Shown here: one piece after another, positions 19,482-31,305 of the stretch
How positions within the stretch are numbered: position 1 is the first letter of the stretch
Layout: every line of letters begins with the position of its first letter
Source of the DNA: Picochlorum sp. 'celeri'
Taxonomy: Eukaryota > Chlorophyta > Trebouxiophyceae
Assembly: GCA_010909725.1 (NCBI GenBank)
Contig: JAACMV010000006.1
Span: 62,001-126,000, forward strand
DNA: 64,000 nt
Direction: 5' to 3'
Translations under genes and position numbers: made by a program
Notes under the pieces: model-generated
Database searches by the model: none
What the model was told of the DNA's origin: nothing
What the model saw: the letters and a program-made list of their open reading frames with translations, nothing else

Positions 19482-20195
19482 ATGAGTAGAAGAGGAGACA
19501 AGAACTCGTCGTCGTCTTCCTCTCCTTCTTCTTCAAATATAGTGTTATTTAAAGCAGAGAATGCCAAACTATACGCTATTCCACCTCGAGAGAATGTGAG
19601 GGGCTATGTCTCCGGCAATTGGAAACTGGATGACTGCATTTTCACAGGCTTGCTTCGAATAACAGAAGACCCTGTTCCTGAATCAGAAGGGGGTGGATAT
19701 CAGGCAAGTATCCGGCTGGAAGATGTAGATGATGCAAGAAATATCATCCTTTTCGCGCTATGTCCAGTGCCATATGGAGCGAGGCAGGCAGCCGTGGAGC
19801 CTGCTTGTGATTCCTCGAGAAATTTCGTGTTACGGATTGAAGACACAGAGTCAAAAAAGCATGCATTTGTAGGACTTTCCTTTGATGATAGAAGTACTGC
19901 CTTTGATTTTAATTTGTGCCTGACAGAACAGCAGAAATCAGAAGAACGGCGACGTTTGGCGGCCATATCAAGGAAGGAGTTACCGTCAACATCTGCCACA
20001 GCAGGGAAGGATTTGTCCCTTAAAGAGGGTGAGACTATCAAGCTTGCACTCAAAAAGCCGACCATCTCTAGCACATCAATGTCTTCTTCGAAGATGAACC
20101 CCGTATCACTTGATCGTGGGCCCCAGTCTCGTCCAGTGGAGGAGAAGAGCAATGTGGTTGTTGCATCAGATGCATCTCAGTGGCAAAAATTCTAA
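19482..20195 (+). CDS. NECAP: NECAP-like endocytosis adaptor (PHear domain)
   Basis: Works with AP-2 in clathrin-coated vesicle formation. Single exon, 237 residues. After a Ser-rich start the PHear (DUF1681) domain covers about 18-170: VLFKAENAKLYAIPPRENVR, GNWKLDDCIFTGLLRI, NFVLRIEDTESKKHAFVGLS and FDDRSTAFDFNLCL. The C-terminus ends in WQKF, a WxxF motif as in animal NECAPs that binds the alpha-adaptin ear. It converges with CCT5, stop codons 24 bp apart. The family assignment is strong. Confidence 0.92.
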   Translation: MSRRGDKNSSSSSSPSSSNIVLFKAENAKLYAIPPRENVRGYVSGNWKLDDCIFTGLLRITEDPVPESEGGGYQASIRLEDVDDARNIILFALCPVPYGARQAAVEPACDSSRNFVLRIEDTESKKHAFVGLSFDDRSTAFDFNLCLTEQQKSEERRRLAAISRKELPSTSATAGKDLSLKEGETIKLALKKPTISSTSMSSSKMNPVSLDRGPQSRPVEEKSNVVVASDASQWQKF

Positions 20196-20219
20196 CTTGA
20201 TTGATTACAGTGTTGTATA

Positions 20220-22006
20220 TTAAGCATAGTCGTTTGGCACAATGATATCATCAATCTTCAGAATCATTTTGCAAACTTGTGTTGCAAGGAACATTTGCTG
20301 TTTCTTGCCAATCAATGTTTCAAAAACATTCTGCTCCCTCATGTCATTTGTCCCTGCATCGACACAATCAATTCCCAAATACGGATTATTCTCGGCCAAC
20401 TGCCTCGCTTTCACCTCTGTAACACTATCAATTGGCGCTAAACCTGAATTCTCTGCCAGTGATAATGGAATAATATCCAGTGCATCTGCAAATGCTCTCA
20501 TACCATATTGCTCCACCCCAGCAACAGTGTCGGCCACAGATTGTATGGCCAGAGAGCATGCCATCTCCGCAGCACCACCACCATACACCACATGATTATC
20601 GCGAACCAAGTTCCTTGAAACACATAATGCATCATGCAAAGAACGTTTTGTCTCTTCCACCACCATTCTATTACCTCCACGCACAAATATGGTGACTGCA
20701 TTGGTGTTTGGGCATCCCTCAATCACCAACTGCTTATCATGCGTTGTTCCAAAACCCACTTCTCTTACCACTTTGGCAAATCCAAGCTTATCAGCACTCA
20801 GTTCTTCAAACCTAGGCACAATCCTTGCTCCAGTTGCCAGAGCAAGCAGTTCTATTTCAACACCTCCGACCCAGCGAACAGCTGGCAAATTATGATGCAT
20901 CAGCAAATGATTCGCTTCATCATCGAATCCCCATTGACATATAATCAAATCCGCCCCAGAATCTTTGCATTTCTGGACCATATCTCTGAAATATTGCTGC
21001 TCCTGCTCCCGAAGTGCCTCAAACTTCTCCACACTATCAATATCAATCTTGTGCTTGATCTTTGGCTTTGGAGGCTCAAACGGACACGTCAATATTGCAA
21101 TCTTTACATCCGTTAAAACCTTTGGCATCTGAGGGTGACTAAACTCCTTATCCAGCAGGATACCCTGCACAAGCGAGGAGTCCTCCAGCCTGCCACCAGA
21201 TTTCCCCTCCAACTTTATCAAATCCAAATTCACATCCTTCCTCTCAATATCAGCCACATCCAACACTGCATCCACACACATCTCTGCAAGACGCCTCTTA
21301 CAACGCCCCACAATCTTGGAGGACAGTGTCGTCATGCAGGTCTTCACCAAAGGCTCTGGTCTATCAGCAGTGAAATCAAACTCGGCACCAATCTCGTCCA
21401 GCTTGTCAATAGCCACTTTGCACGCCATCTCATACCCCTCTGCAATCCTCAAAGGATGAAGACCCTGATCCAGCAACCCCTCCGCATGTTCCAACAGGCT
21501 GCTGGCAAGAACCACCACACCCGTAGTCCCATCCCCAATCTCCTGATCCTGAGACTTACTCAACTCCACCAACAACTTACCAATCTGATTCTCCACCTCC
21601 ATCTGATCCAAAATAGTTGCACCATCATTCGTAATAACCACGTCCCCATCCGAACTCTGCAACATTTTATCCATGCCCTTTGGACCCAAGGACGTCCTCA
21701 ACACCCGAGACACCGCCTTTGCTGCCTGAATATTCTGCTTCACCGCATCGATTCCCTTGACCCTTGACTTTTTCTCTTGCTCCTGGACAGATATGAATCA
21801 ATGAATGAGAATCAAGAATGAAAAATTCGGATTCAAGAAGTCAACATGAGCCATTCAACTAGTATTCTTCGCATGTCAATCTTCCGTGCTCAAATCCCTT
21901 GGCTACCATGAATAATAAGAAATATATGTTTTATTTATTGAAATACATGACAACGTACCCTGAGAATGATAAAGGGCCGCCCATACTCATCAAAGGCTAG
22001 AGACAT
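20220..22006 (-). CDS. CCT5: TCP-1/CCT chaperonin subunit epsilon
   Basis: Cytosolic group II chaperonin subunit folding actin, tubulin and other proteins. Exons 22006-21959 (16 codons) and 21782-20220 join through intron 21958-21783 (phase 0), giving 536 residues, the usual length. Exon 1 reads [16 protein letters not shown] and continues [10 protein letters not shown], as in CCT5. Visible motifs: [42 protein letters not shown] and the C-terminal [13 protein letters not shown] and DDIIVPND. All ATPase signature residues (GDGTT) are intact. Without the first short exon the gene would lack the conserved N-terminus. Confidence 0.95.
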
Positions 22007-22220
22007 GATCACCGATGTTCACGAGTATAACTACCTCTGTTGCATGTATTATAGTGTGTTATATTTAATTTTACATATATTTATTAAGTACACCAGTAGG
22101 GATCCCTGTAGCATGAATACTCTCGGGAACACATGGGATGTGATTCAAGCCAGCATGGATGGATGGCTCTGGCTCCAGGGGGAGAGAGAGTGTCCAGACA
22201 ACATCAGAATGCCCTGTTCA

Positions 22221-23432
22221 CTATAGGGTAGGGACTTTTCTTTTGATCAAGCCATTCAGAAAGTCAAAGCTGTTTCCATCTGGATGAAGCTCGCATGCCT
22301 GCCCTGCATCATCCACACCCAGCAAATACCCCTGGTCTGTCAGACCCACAATGGTGACAACAGACCCATCCGAGGCATCATCCTCTCGTACCACAACCTT
22401 TTGTCCTGTATGCATCCACGATGCATAATACTCTGATGTAAATGGTTCAAAACCACGAGAGGCGAGCCCATCCAGCATGCCCTCCAAGGCATTTGATATG
22501 CCAGCCACAATCTCCTCTCTGGTAAAGGCAAGGCCACCATGATCATGATGCTCTCCTGCGATGCAATCTCGTAGCATGGCATTCAGGCATGTCGTGGGCT
22601 CTTCATTACTCACATTAATGCCAATCCCAACAGTCATGAAAAAGGCATTATCTCTGTATGACGAATGGCACAGAACACCACCAATCTTCAATTTTGACTG
22701 ACCATCATAAATGTCATTCGGCCACTTGATTCGCACATCCATTGATTGCGCAGCCCCGTATCCCTGTAACTTATCCCTACCGAGCCTCGTCACAGTCTGC
22801 ACGACTGCGAGAGACACGAGATACTGCACAAAAGGCAACGTCACACCCTCCCCACCATACCGTATGCTCATGGAACACATGAGACACCCCTCTGGAGACG
22901 CCCATGTATTACCCCCTCGCCCCTTTCCCCCCGTCTGCCTATCCGACACAAACAATGTCCCGTGAGGCACCTTCCCAGCCCTCTGCTGCAACGATGCCTG
23001 CGTCGACAGCGTATCAGAGGCAGTCACCAACACCCGACCCAACCCAGCCTGTCGAGTCTTGAGCAATGAAAAATACAACGCATGGTCAAAAGATGATACC
23101 GATGACAATACTGTCCTCGCATCATATATCCCATGAACTCGACCCATGGCATCCTCAGATGCATCCCCCCCACCCCCAAGGCACTCTCCCATCAACCCTC
23201 GAACATCCTCCTCCCCAGCAAATACCATGCATCCACTACCACCACCACCCTCCTCCTCCATGTTGGCCTGTGCTACTACTCTGTTTCCTCTCCTCCTTCT
23301 TATTTTAGAATGATACACAAAAGAAGAAGAAGAAGAAGAAGGCAGAGATGACCTCTTCTTCACTATAGTATCCAACAATCTAGAATGACCTCGTAGAAAA
23401 GACCGAACAGCGACCAAGCTCTGTGCCTTCAT
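22221..23432 (-). CDS. HCS1: Biotin-protein ligase / holocarboxylase synthetase
   Basis: Attaches biotin to carboxylases such as plastid and cytosolic acetyl-CoA carboxylase. Single exon, 403 residues. Core motifs: TLSTQASLQQ, DRQTGGKGRGGNTWASP (biotinyl-AMP loop), CSMSI, VRIKWPNDIY, KIGGVLCHSS and VGIGINVSN; the C-terminal beta-barrel (VVVREDDASDGSVVTIVGLT) completes the BirA fold. Residues 1-57 are Arg/Ser-rich (KKRSSLPSSSSSS, KIRRRRGN) like a transit peptide. Met58 begins just after it, so a cytosolic form by alternative start is possible; Arabidopsis HCS1 is known to be dual-targeted by start choice. Confidence 0.92.
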   Translation of the reverse strand: MKAQSLVAVRSFLRGHSRLLDTIVKKRSSLPSSSSSSFVYHSKIRRRRGNRVVAQANMEEEGGGGSGCMVFAGEEDVRGLMGECLGGGGDASEDAMGRVHGIYDARTVLSSVSSFDHALYFSLLKTRQAGLGRVLVTASDTLSTQASLQQRAGKVPHGTLFVSDRQTGGKGRGGNTWASPEGCLMCSMSIRYGGEGVTLPFVQYLVSLAVVQTVTRLGRDKLQGYGAAQSMDVRIKWPNDIYDGQSKLKIGGVLCHSSYRDNAFFMTVGIGINVSNEEPTTCLNAMLRDCIAGEHHDHGGLAFTREEIVAGISNALEGMLDGLASRGFEPFTSEYYASWMHTGQKVVVREDDASDGSVVTIVGLTDQGYLLGVDDAGQACELHPDGNSFDFLNGLIKRKVPTL

Positions 23433-23744
23433 TCCATGTCATGTTTCACACCTATACACCTTCTTCTTGTTGTTGCTCTTGCTCTTCGCCAACGAGGATA
23501 GACACCACGCTGTTTGAATGCATATTTCTATTACATAATATACATACTTGTTGCTCCTCAGAGAGCAATATATTGCTACGGCCATGCCATGGAATTAAAA
23601 ATGCTCATTTACGGAACTTTCCTCTCTCTGGGATGACTAGTACAACAATACCATGCACACCAACAACTAGAATATATTCCATATACTCTTTTTTTTTAAA
23701 GACAAGAGCAATAGTACTTGAACATCTAGTAGCCAGCAACAACC
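23433..23744. promoter_or_regulatory. Divergent promoter region between HCS1 and NDUFA2
   Basis: 312 bp between two genes read outward. A run of nine T at 23688-23696 lies 50 bp before the NDUFA2 start. No other element can be named. Confidence 0.45.
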
Positions 23745-24116
23745 ATGAGTGCCGCATGGAAGAGCGCTCTGTCCAAAAATCTCCAAGAACTACGATTACT
23801 TGTCTCTACAACATCCCCAGGCAGCAAGGGACTTAGAGAATTCGTAGAAAATTCATATATAGAGTTAAAGAAATCAAACCCACTCTTTCCCATCCTGGTG
23901 AGAGAGAAGACTGATGTAGATGCCACTGTCATTGCCAGATATGGTACGAGTATCTTTTTTAATTCTTTCTAAAGTAAGATGGTGTTATTCTGATGACTAT
24001 CTGATATTCATATAGAGTATGGGGTTGAACAGGCAGTGCGTGTAGAAGGCATGGATCAAGGTCAGGTGGCCAAGGCTGTGCAAGAGTTGGTGGAGCAAGG
24101 GTCTTCTTCTTCTTAG
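23745..24116 (+). CDS. NDUFA2: NADH:ubiquinone oxidoreductase subunit NDUFA2 (B8)
   Basis: Accessory subunit of mitochondrial complex I with the L51/S25/B8 thioredoxin-like fold. Exons 23745-23943 and 24016-24116 join through intron 23944-24015 (phase 1, GTACGA..ATAG), giving 99 residues, the size typical of the family. Sequence: LSKNLQELRLLVSTTSPGSK GLREF, then LKKSNPLFPILVREKTDVDA and ARYEYGVEQAVRVEGMD. The alternative acceptor two bases later would cause a stop, which fixes the junction. The family lacks a cleaved presequence, as seen here. Confidence 0.9.
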
Positions 24117-24146
24117 AGTATTATTATTCCTATTCCAGAGCCTTTC

Positions 24147-24170
24147 ATGATGATGATGATGATGATGATG
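24147..24170 (+). repeat. (ATG)8 microsatellite
   Basis: Eight perfect ATG units in the 3' flank of NDUFA2, 30 bp after the stop. Confidence 0.9.
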
Positions 24171-24374
24171 AATGTATAGAATGTAATAGCACTAGTAATA
24201 TAGTACTATTTAGTAGTAGTTGTTGAACAAGCATCATCAAGAAGAAGGTGAGTCTTCATTATCATTATGAAGAAGACTCAGCTTAGAGCAGCTGTAGTAC
24301 TCGTATACTGCAATTAGTACTGTTCTCAATAGTATTACCTATAGATAGATATCTATTAAATAAGAATAAGAATA

Positions 24375-27300
24375 ATGAGTCAACAAGAACAGCATGATAG
24401 GGTGGTAGAAGAGGCTCGGGGATTGCCGTTGGCAGAACGAATCAGACATTCGAACTGGAAGGTTCGGACAGAAGCCTTTGAATATGTGACAGAGGAATGT
24501 AATTCTCTTCATGGTGTGGAATTTGATGGTGATGGTGGGAAGGAGAGGGCTCGACAGGGGATGCTGTCGATTGGAATGTTGTTGGCCAAGGCGGTTGGGG
24601 ATCCGAATGCGAATGCGATAGATAAAGCCCTGGATGCGCTGGGTTCGTATTTAGATAATGTAGTTGTTGATGTGTCAGAGGCTGCGGGGGTGGCTGGAGA
24701 GGCATGCAAGGTTATGGCGGTGTCGTGTTTGAAGGCACGGGCTGGGACGGTGGGGAGGGCCAAGGAGGTGTATATGAAGTGTATCGAGTGGGAGCAAGGG
24801 GAGCGGGTGGTGGAGGCTTTGGTGGAGAAGGGGATGGAGAGTAAGGTCCCGAAGGCTGTTGTGGCGGCGTTGGATGTGCTGCTGGAGGCGGTTGGGTCGT
24901 TTGAAATGAGGAGCAAGGGTGGGTCGAGTGAGAGGGCGTTGGATCCACGGCCGATTATGCAGGCGTTGCCAAAGGTTTTTACGCATTCGAATGCGGCGGT
25001 TCGAGGCAAGGTGAAGGATATTGTGGTGGAGATGGGTGTGCATCTTGGGGTTGGGGTTGTGCAAGGGACGCTGATTGATGCCTTGCCTGATGTTATGAAG
25101 AAAGAGGTGGTGGAGAGCCTTTCTTCTGCGTCGAAGGAGAGGCGGTTTGAGAAGCGGTATTTGAGGCGGGAGCAGGTGCGTGAGGAGGAGGAGGATGTGG
25201 AGATGATGGATGTCGAAGAGGAGGAACAAGAAGCAGGAGCAGATTGTGTGGAGCCAGGCATGGAGGATGCGTTCGAGTATGCGACGCCGGTGGATATTCT
25301 ACCAGTGCTACAGAAGACGAGTTTGACTGTGGGGGATGATACGTACATGTTTTGGGATTGTTTTGAGAGCAAGAAATGGAATGTTCGAAAGGCTGCTGTG
25401 GAAAAGATCAAGGATGTTGCATCGGTGCCTCGATTGGCTCTGGGGGACTATTCTGGAATTGTCCGAGAGTTGAAGAAGATCTTGTCGAAAGATGCGAATA
25501 TACACTGTGCTGCTGGAGCTGCCTCTGCGGCAGAGAATATGGCAAAGGGGCTTCGAGGGGATTTTTATCAGTATGCAAAGCAATTGTGCTCTGCCATCAT
25601 GTTTCGATTCAAAGAGAAGAATCCTGTGATGAGCCAGGCTGCAGATTCATCTTTACAGGCATTTGGAACGTATTGCTATTCATTGAAAGATATTTCGGAT
25701 GATATTGTGAGCTCCTTGGGTCAAAAGAATCCGAAAGTCAAGTATGATACATTGCGATACCTGGAATACATGGTGTCTCTGGCAGACAAGGTGGCGGTAT
25801 CACAGTGCAAAGACGCTCTTGCTGCGGCAGTCAAGCTTGCTCCGGATGCGGATGTGAAGATTCGCGAGCAGTCTCAGGCTGTGATTGTTGCATATGCACA
25901 GAAACTTGGTGGCTTTGGGGCGATAAAGTCGTATCTGAATGGATTGGATTCCAGCAGGAAGGATTTGATTGAAAAGGCAGTGTTGGAAGCGAGAAATTCA
26001 AATGCGTCTACAAAGGAGACAAAGGCGCCAGTCGCAAAGCCGAGGAGACGCGATGTGCAAAAGGAAAATGATAGTTCTGCTAGATTACAGGCAAAGCAAA
26101 ATAAACAGCCTGAAAGCAAGCGTATTGAGCAGAAGAAAGCAACATCTGTGCCTGAAACAAAGCAGCATGGTGCCAAGGCTGTAGAGAATCCAATGTCCTC
26201 AGAACGCGCCGAGGAGCTTCTGACGCAGACTTTGGGGGCTGAAGTATTAGAAGATTTACAATCTCCATCATGGCAAGCACGGCTCGAGGGTATGAATATT
26301 GTGTTGGACAGATCCAGTGAAATATTTGCACGTCAAGATGGCAATCTGATCTTAGCCTTGACCAAGGTCCCTGGATGGGGTGATAAAAATTTCCAGGTGT
26401 TGAACAAATTGTTTGAAGTATGTACCAAGGCAGCTGAAGAATCTGGAGATTTTGGACCGGCTCAGGCATGCTGTGTTGTTGAAGGAGCTGTGGAAAAGAT
26501 TCACGAACTGAAGCATAGAGCCCAGGCAAGCAATGCTCTGACTGCCACATGTGAGCGTGTTGGCCCACAGTATGTCGTATCCCTTGTTCATCAGAAGGCG
26601 GCATGGCATAAGAATCCAAAGGTACTCTCTGAATCTCTGTCTTGGATGGCCAATACAATTGATCAATTTGGCTACAAGGAAATCGACAATCAAGGCAGCG
26701 TGTTGGCATGGATGAGGGATGACCTTGGTTCTGCTAATGCACCCGTGAGATCGCAGGCCATTGCGCTTTTGGGAGTCTGTCATTCTCAAGTCGGCTCAGG
26801 GCCATTCCAAGGATTGCTTGAATCATTGAAACCAGCCCTGGTAACATCTATCCAGGAGATGTTTGCAAAGAAACCGGTGGATACCACATATGAACCCACC
26901 AAGAAGAAGAGAGAAGGGTCGACAATTGTGGGCAACAATGTCTCATCGCCTCCGGAGAGTGACGAACTTTTGGAGCACGATCCGGTCTTAATTGAGGAAG
27001 AAGTTGAAGATGTAGTAGAAAGAGTAGATGTTGCGCATCAGTTGAATGATTCTCTGATTGCCCAGCTGTCCAGCACAAACTGGAAGGAACGAAATGCAGC
27101 CGTAGGTTCTGTGGAAGACATCCTGACATCTGCCAAGCATATTACTCCAAATCTTTCCTCAGAGTTTTTGGTTGCGCTCAAAGGACGTTTTGGAGACGCC
27201 AACAGAAATTTGGCTGCGAGGTCCCTCCATGTCACCAGTCAGTTGGCTGCAGCAGTTGGCTCCCCCTTTGACAAGCTTGCGCATGCTATTGTTCTTGATC

Positions 27301-30300
27301 CTGCTATTGCAAATTTAGCAGATACTAAGAAGCAAGTCCGTGACGCTGTGGTAACTTTGCTAGACTCTTGGGCTAAGACATGCCCGCGTGAAAGATTATA
27401 CCCAGCATTATTAGCAGCTGTTTCAAATCCAAAAGGCCACTCAGACGGAAAAGTGGCAGCATTGAAGTGGATGTTGGACAACTTCCAATCAAACAGCTCA
27501 AAATGCAGAGAGATATCGGCAAAAGCAGCTTCCTTTGCGTCAAAGGATAAAGTCGCTGCTGTCCGGGAAGTTGGTGGAGAATTGGGCAGGCTTGCATCTG
27601 GTGCCCCAACAAGTACTCCAGCAAAGCCTGCACTGTCGCAGAAGCCAAGAATTCCAGTTACCGCTACACCAAAGCGGTCGAATACGACTCTAGAGGCCAA
27701 GTCGGAGAAGGTGAGGGGAATTGCATCTAGAAACTCTGCAAAGAAAGTAGCTCCAAGAATGGCTGATGCTGAAGATGATGTTGATGATCCTCTTCTTAGG
27801 ATGGGGCACGGTAAAGGTGCAAGATTGAGGCAATTCAGACCAAAGCCAGGAGATTTTTTGCCTCCTACACTTCAAGAACGCAAGCAATTAGAGGAAAGCA
27901 TGCTCCCAGTGGTGCGTCCATCTCTTCACAAGCAAATGTTTAGTTCAGATTTCCAGGATCATGTTTTGGCTGCCGAGGCGTTGCTGAATGCCACCCCAAC
28001 CCTCATGTCTGAGATATCAACATCGTTGGACTTGATATTCAGATGGCTTGTGATTGTTTTGTGTGATTCAAATACCCGTTCAACGGTCAAATCGCTTGAA
28101 CTGATCAAGGCGATTCTGGAAACTCTAGAAGATGATGGGTACAGGCTGAGTGATATGGAGGCCCATCTTCTGCTCCCAGGAGTTATTGAGAAGAGTGGTC
28201 AAAATCAGGACTATCTCAGGACATCTTACAGGAACGTCATCGTTCAAACATCGTCGGTGTATAATCCAGCGAAAGTAGTCGATTATATTGTCCAGGGGCT
28301 GAACTCAAAGAATTCTAGATCAAAAGCTGAATGCTGCAAGGCACTCTGTGAAATCGTAGAGCACCACGGTGGCAAGTGTATAGTGACAGCAAAACAGAGC
28401 CCAGTTCTGAGCCTTTCTGAGGTATGTTGGAGATTCGTACATGTTTTACCCACTTTTTTCGTCACTAACATCATTGTGTTGCCTGTTTCAGTTTGCAATG
28501 GAGAGGGATGCAGCTTTGAGATTGTCTGCCATGAAAGCTTTGGAAGCAATACAAGACGCTCTTGGTAACGACACGTTTTTGACTCTGCTCAGTAAATGCG
28601 AGGAAAAGAACATGGACGTCATTCAAAGCAAGCTGGCCAGAAAAGATGTCCAGGACGAGGCACCAATTCCAGTAGAGACAATCACTCCTGAAGCATCTAA
28701 ATATCTAGATCAAGCAAGTAAGACACAGTATAGCGCCCCAAAAGCCTATGATGCAATGGAAATTTCATACAGAGATGCATACACGCCACATTCGCTGGGT
28801 CTGACTCCTGAAACTGAGGCGCATGATGTTGATTATTCAGGCCATGCCCAAGCAGCTATGACTCCTGTCCCTGCAGATCCAATGCCGGGAGTCGATAGTG
28901 GTAATATTGAGACGCCAGTTCCGCAAGAATTGAAGCTGACACCGGGTCTGCACGAGGTCGACCAGAGTTCCCCAAGTGTATCATCATATGATGATGACGA
29001 AGTAGAAAACAGGCTGGAACAATGCATAGAATCCATGTATTCAACGGATTTGTCTATTGCTGTTGAAGCAACAAAGCAGATTTGCGCTGATATCATGATG
29101 ATATCATCACAGGATACGCACCCTCCCTCGAAAAGAATTCTAGCAGTACTCTCAAGTTCTGCAGATCGCTTCTTCTTGGCTATATGTGCTCAACTGGAAC
29201 TCATTTTTGCAAAGGCGGAGGAGCAGACAGCCTCTGGAGGTGAACCTCCATCCTGCCGCGGCTGCAAATTTGCTCTTAATGCTTTACTTCAAGGCCTTCG
29301 TATTCCCGAGATTGCTCAGTCAGTCCCACAAGCAACACTCAGAACAACTATATCATTACTGCTTTGTAGCTTGGTGAATGAGAATGGACTTCTTTCATTT
29401 GAACAAGGGACCACGCTTGTTAGGGCAGTGAATGTGCTCATTGCCAATTTATTAGATGCATCTGATAAGAACTATGCCTTTGCAGCACTTCTGCATCTAC
29501 TCAGATCTCCACCAAAGCAACTGGATGAAGACCTCATACAGAAATTCAATGACTTGCTGGTCAAGTGTTTGATCAAATTAACAAAAAGCTTGGAAACTGG
29601 TAGATCGAATATCGATATTTCAGCGCTGCTTCTCTCCCTTCATGATTATTTCATGTTTCTGGGTGTAGAAGAGATTCGCAAGCGTTCCGCTGCAGAGGAC
29701 AAACCATTACGAATGGTCAAGACAATTCTTCATCAGATTTGCAAATTGACTGGATATAATGTGTACCAGTATGCATCAGGGATTCCTGGAAGACATTCTC
29801 AGCCGCAGCCAATCATTTTCAGGTACATTGACATCAATTTGAAAATGCTCAAAGAAATGAACCAATTGCCTAGTGAATCTGATAACTTTATGGAGCCAAG
29901 TAGTTCTCATAGACCTGATGGTGCATCGATACAGCCTAAAATGAGCTCAGAGGCATTGTTATTGGAGGAAGAAGCACGGTTACGGCTGAAAGGTATACTA
30001 AGTAGAGTTACATCAAGGGACCCTGCTGTCAAAGATGCGGCTATGAAAGAGCTGCTGGAGATCAAGCACAAGCACCCAAAGATGCTGGCCAAATATCTGG
30101 CAGGCACTCAGGATCGCTTCAAAAGCTATATTGAAGAAAGTCTGCGCATTTTGGAGTCTAATGGAGGACTAGGCTCAACTGTGGCTCATCAACCATCTCC
30201 ACTGAACAAGACATCTCTGTCCTATGCCAGGGAGCGCCTTGCCAAGGAGACAACAGGGCTACCCGTGAGAAACTATCAAACTAATGCTAGCCATTCAGTG

Positions 30301-30354
30301 GATGAGCTGGCACAGCGAATGGCCAAGCTGCGCCAGCAGAGTGTTGGCAAGTAG
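24375..30354 (+). CDS. MOR1: XMAP215/MOR1-type microtubule polymerase with TOG domains
   Basis: Promotes microtubule growth by binding tubulin through TOG domains. Exons 24375-28421 and 28492-30354 join through intron 28422-28491 (phase 0), giving about 1969 residues, close to plant MOR1. TOG signatures repeat: PLAERIRHSNWKVRTEAFEY (residues about 18-37), FWDCFESKKWNVRKAAVEKI, LQSPSWQARLEGMNIVLDRS, LSSTNWKERNAAVGSVEDI and a fifth around DFQDHVLAAEALLNA. Basic linkers (KAPVAKPRRRD, KPRIPVTATPKRSN) separate them. The C-terminal part contains RLKGILSRVTSRDPAVKDAA and ends in DELAQRMAKLRQQ. The order and number of TOG units match XMAP215/ch-TOG/MOR1. TGTAA at 30435-30439 follows the stop. Confidence 0.94.
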
Positions 30355-30543
30355 CCATGATGCTGGCCTTGTTTATTCAATCATTGAATAGAAGCATTAA
30401 TTGCATCAAATGTTTCGTGTACAGCCAAAATATTTGTAAAAAAGTTTCAAAAACGTGTAAGACTGCAAAATAAAATTGTTATTGGACACATGCAAGCATA
30501 ACAAGACGGTTTCTCTTGGAAGAAGAAACTGGGCATCCAAACA

Positions 30544-31269
30544 ATGGGGCGTTGGGACGACCATGACGATGACGAGAGTGATGCTTGTGTCGATAAACAG
30601 TCAAAATATGGGTCTATACGACCAATGAGATATCAAGATGACCATAGGAATGAGGTGAGAGGGAAGGATACGACCAAGCGAGGGAGCAGGGAGAGGTCTC
30701 GCAGTCCGAGAGCTGAAAGGAAGCCCAGAAGCAGAGATAATGGGCAACATACGTGGGGTAAAATCGAAGATAGAAGTGAGGAAGACGCGGCTGTTGACGA
30801 TACCGAACCAGAGCCTGATTTTGGACTCTCTGGTGCCTTGGCCAAGGAGACAAACACAGTTGATGGAGTGGTGTTGAAATATAATGAGCCACCTGAAGCC
30901 AGCCTGCCCTCGAAGAAATGGCGCTTGTACATATTCAAGGATGGGAAGCCTTTTGGTGAGCCGCTCATGCTTCATAAACAAACTGCATTCTTGTTTGGTC
31001 GGGACAGACGTGTGACAGATGTGCCAACAGATCACCCGTCATGCTCTCTTCAGCACGCGGTTCTCCAGTACAGAACAACCGAAAAGAATGGAAAAGACGG
31101 TCTATCTAGAAGATCTGTTCGTCCATATATAATAGATTTGGGGTCGACGAATGGGACATTCCTGAATGGTGAGAGAATTGAGTCAGAGAGGTACTATGAA
31201 TTGTTTCCCAAAGATGTCCTTACATTTGGAAATTCGTCAAGAGAGTATGTTCTCGTAGCTGAATACTAA
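30544..31269 (+). CDS. DDL: SNIP1/DAWDLE-type FHA-domain protein
   Basis: Nuclear FHA protein; plant DAWDLE aids microRNA processing and animal SNIP1 acts in splicing. Single exon, 241 residues. The N-terminal 85 residues are Arg/Asp/Ser-rich (RGSRERSRSPRAERKPRSRD). The family-specific lead-in FGLSGALAKETNTVDGVVLK YNEPPEA precedes the FHA domain: WRLYIFKDGKP, LFGRDRRVTDVPTDHPSCSL QHAVLQ and IIDLGSTNGTFLNGERI. The phosphothreonine-binding Arg, Ser and Asn are present. It ends 36 bp from the convergent ALB3 gene. Confidence 0.92.
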   Translation: MGRWDDHDDDESDACVDKQSKYGSIRPMRYQDDHRNEVRGKDTTKRGSRERSRSPRAERKPRSRDNGQHTWGKIEDRSEEDAAVDDTEPEPDFGLSGALAKETNTVDGVVLKYNEPPEASLPSKKWRLYIFKDGKPFGEPLMLHKQTAFLFGRDRRVTDVPTDHPSCSLQHAVLQYRTTEKNGKDGLSRRSVRPYIIDLGSTNGTFLNGERIESERYYELFPKDVLTFGNSSREYVLVAEY

Positions 31270-31305
31270 ACTTGTATATATTTATTTGATATGCTATCTA
31301 TTCAA

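Noticed and set aside
24147..24170. Possible CRISPR or functional repeat array
   Set aside because: It is a plain (ATG)8 microsatellite with no spacers; no CRISPR-like array exists in this eukaryotic window.
24509..25411. 300-codon minus-strand ORF
   Set aside because: Antisense shadow of the first TOG domains, created by codon bias on the coding strand.
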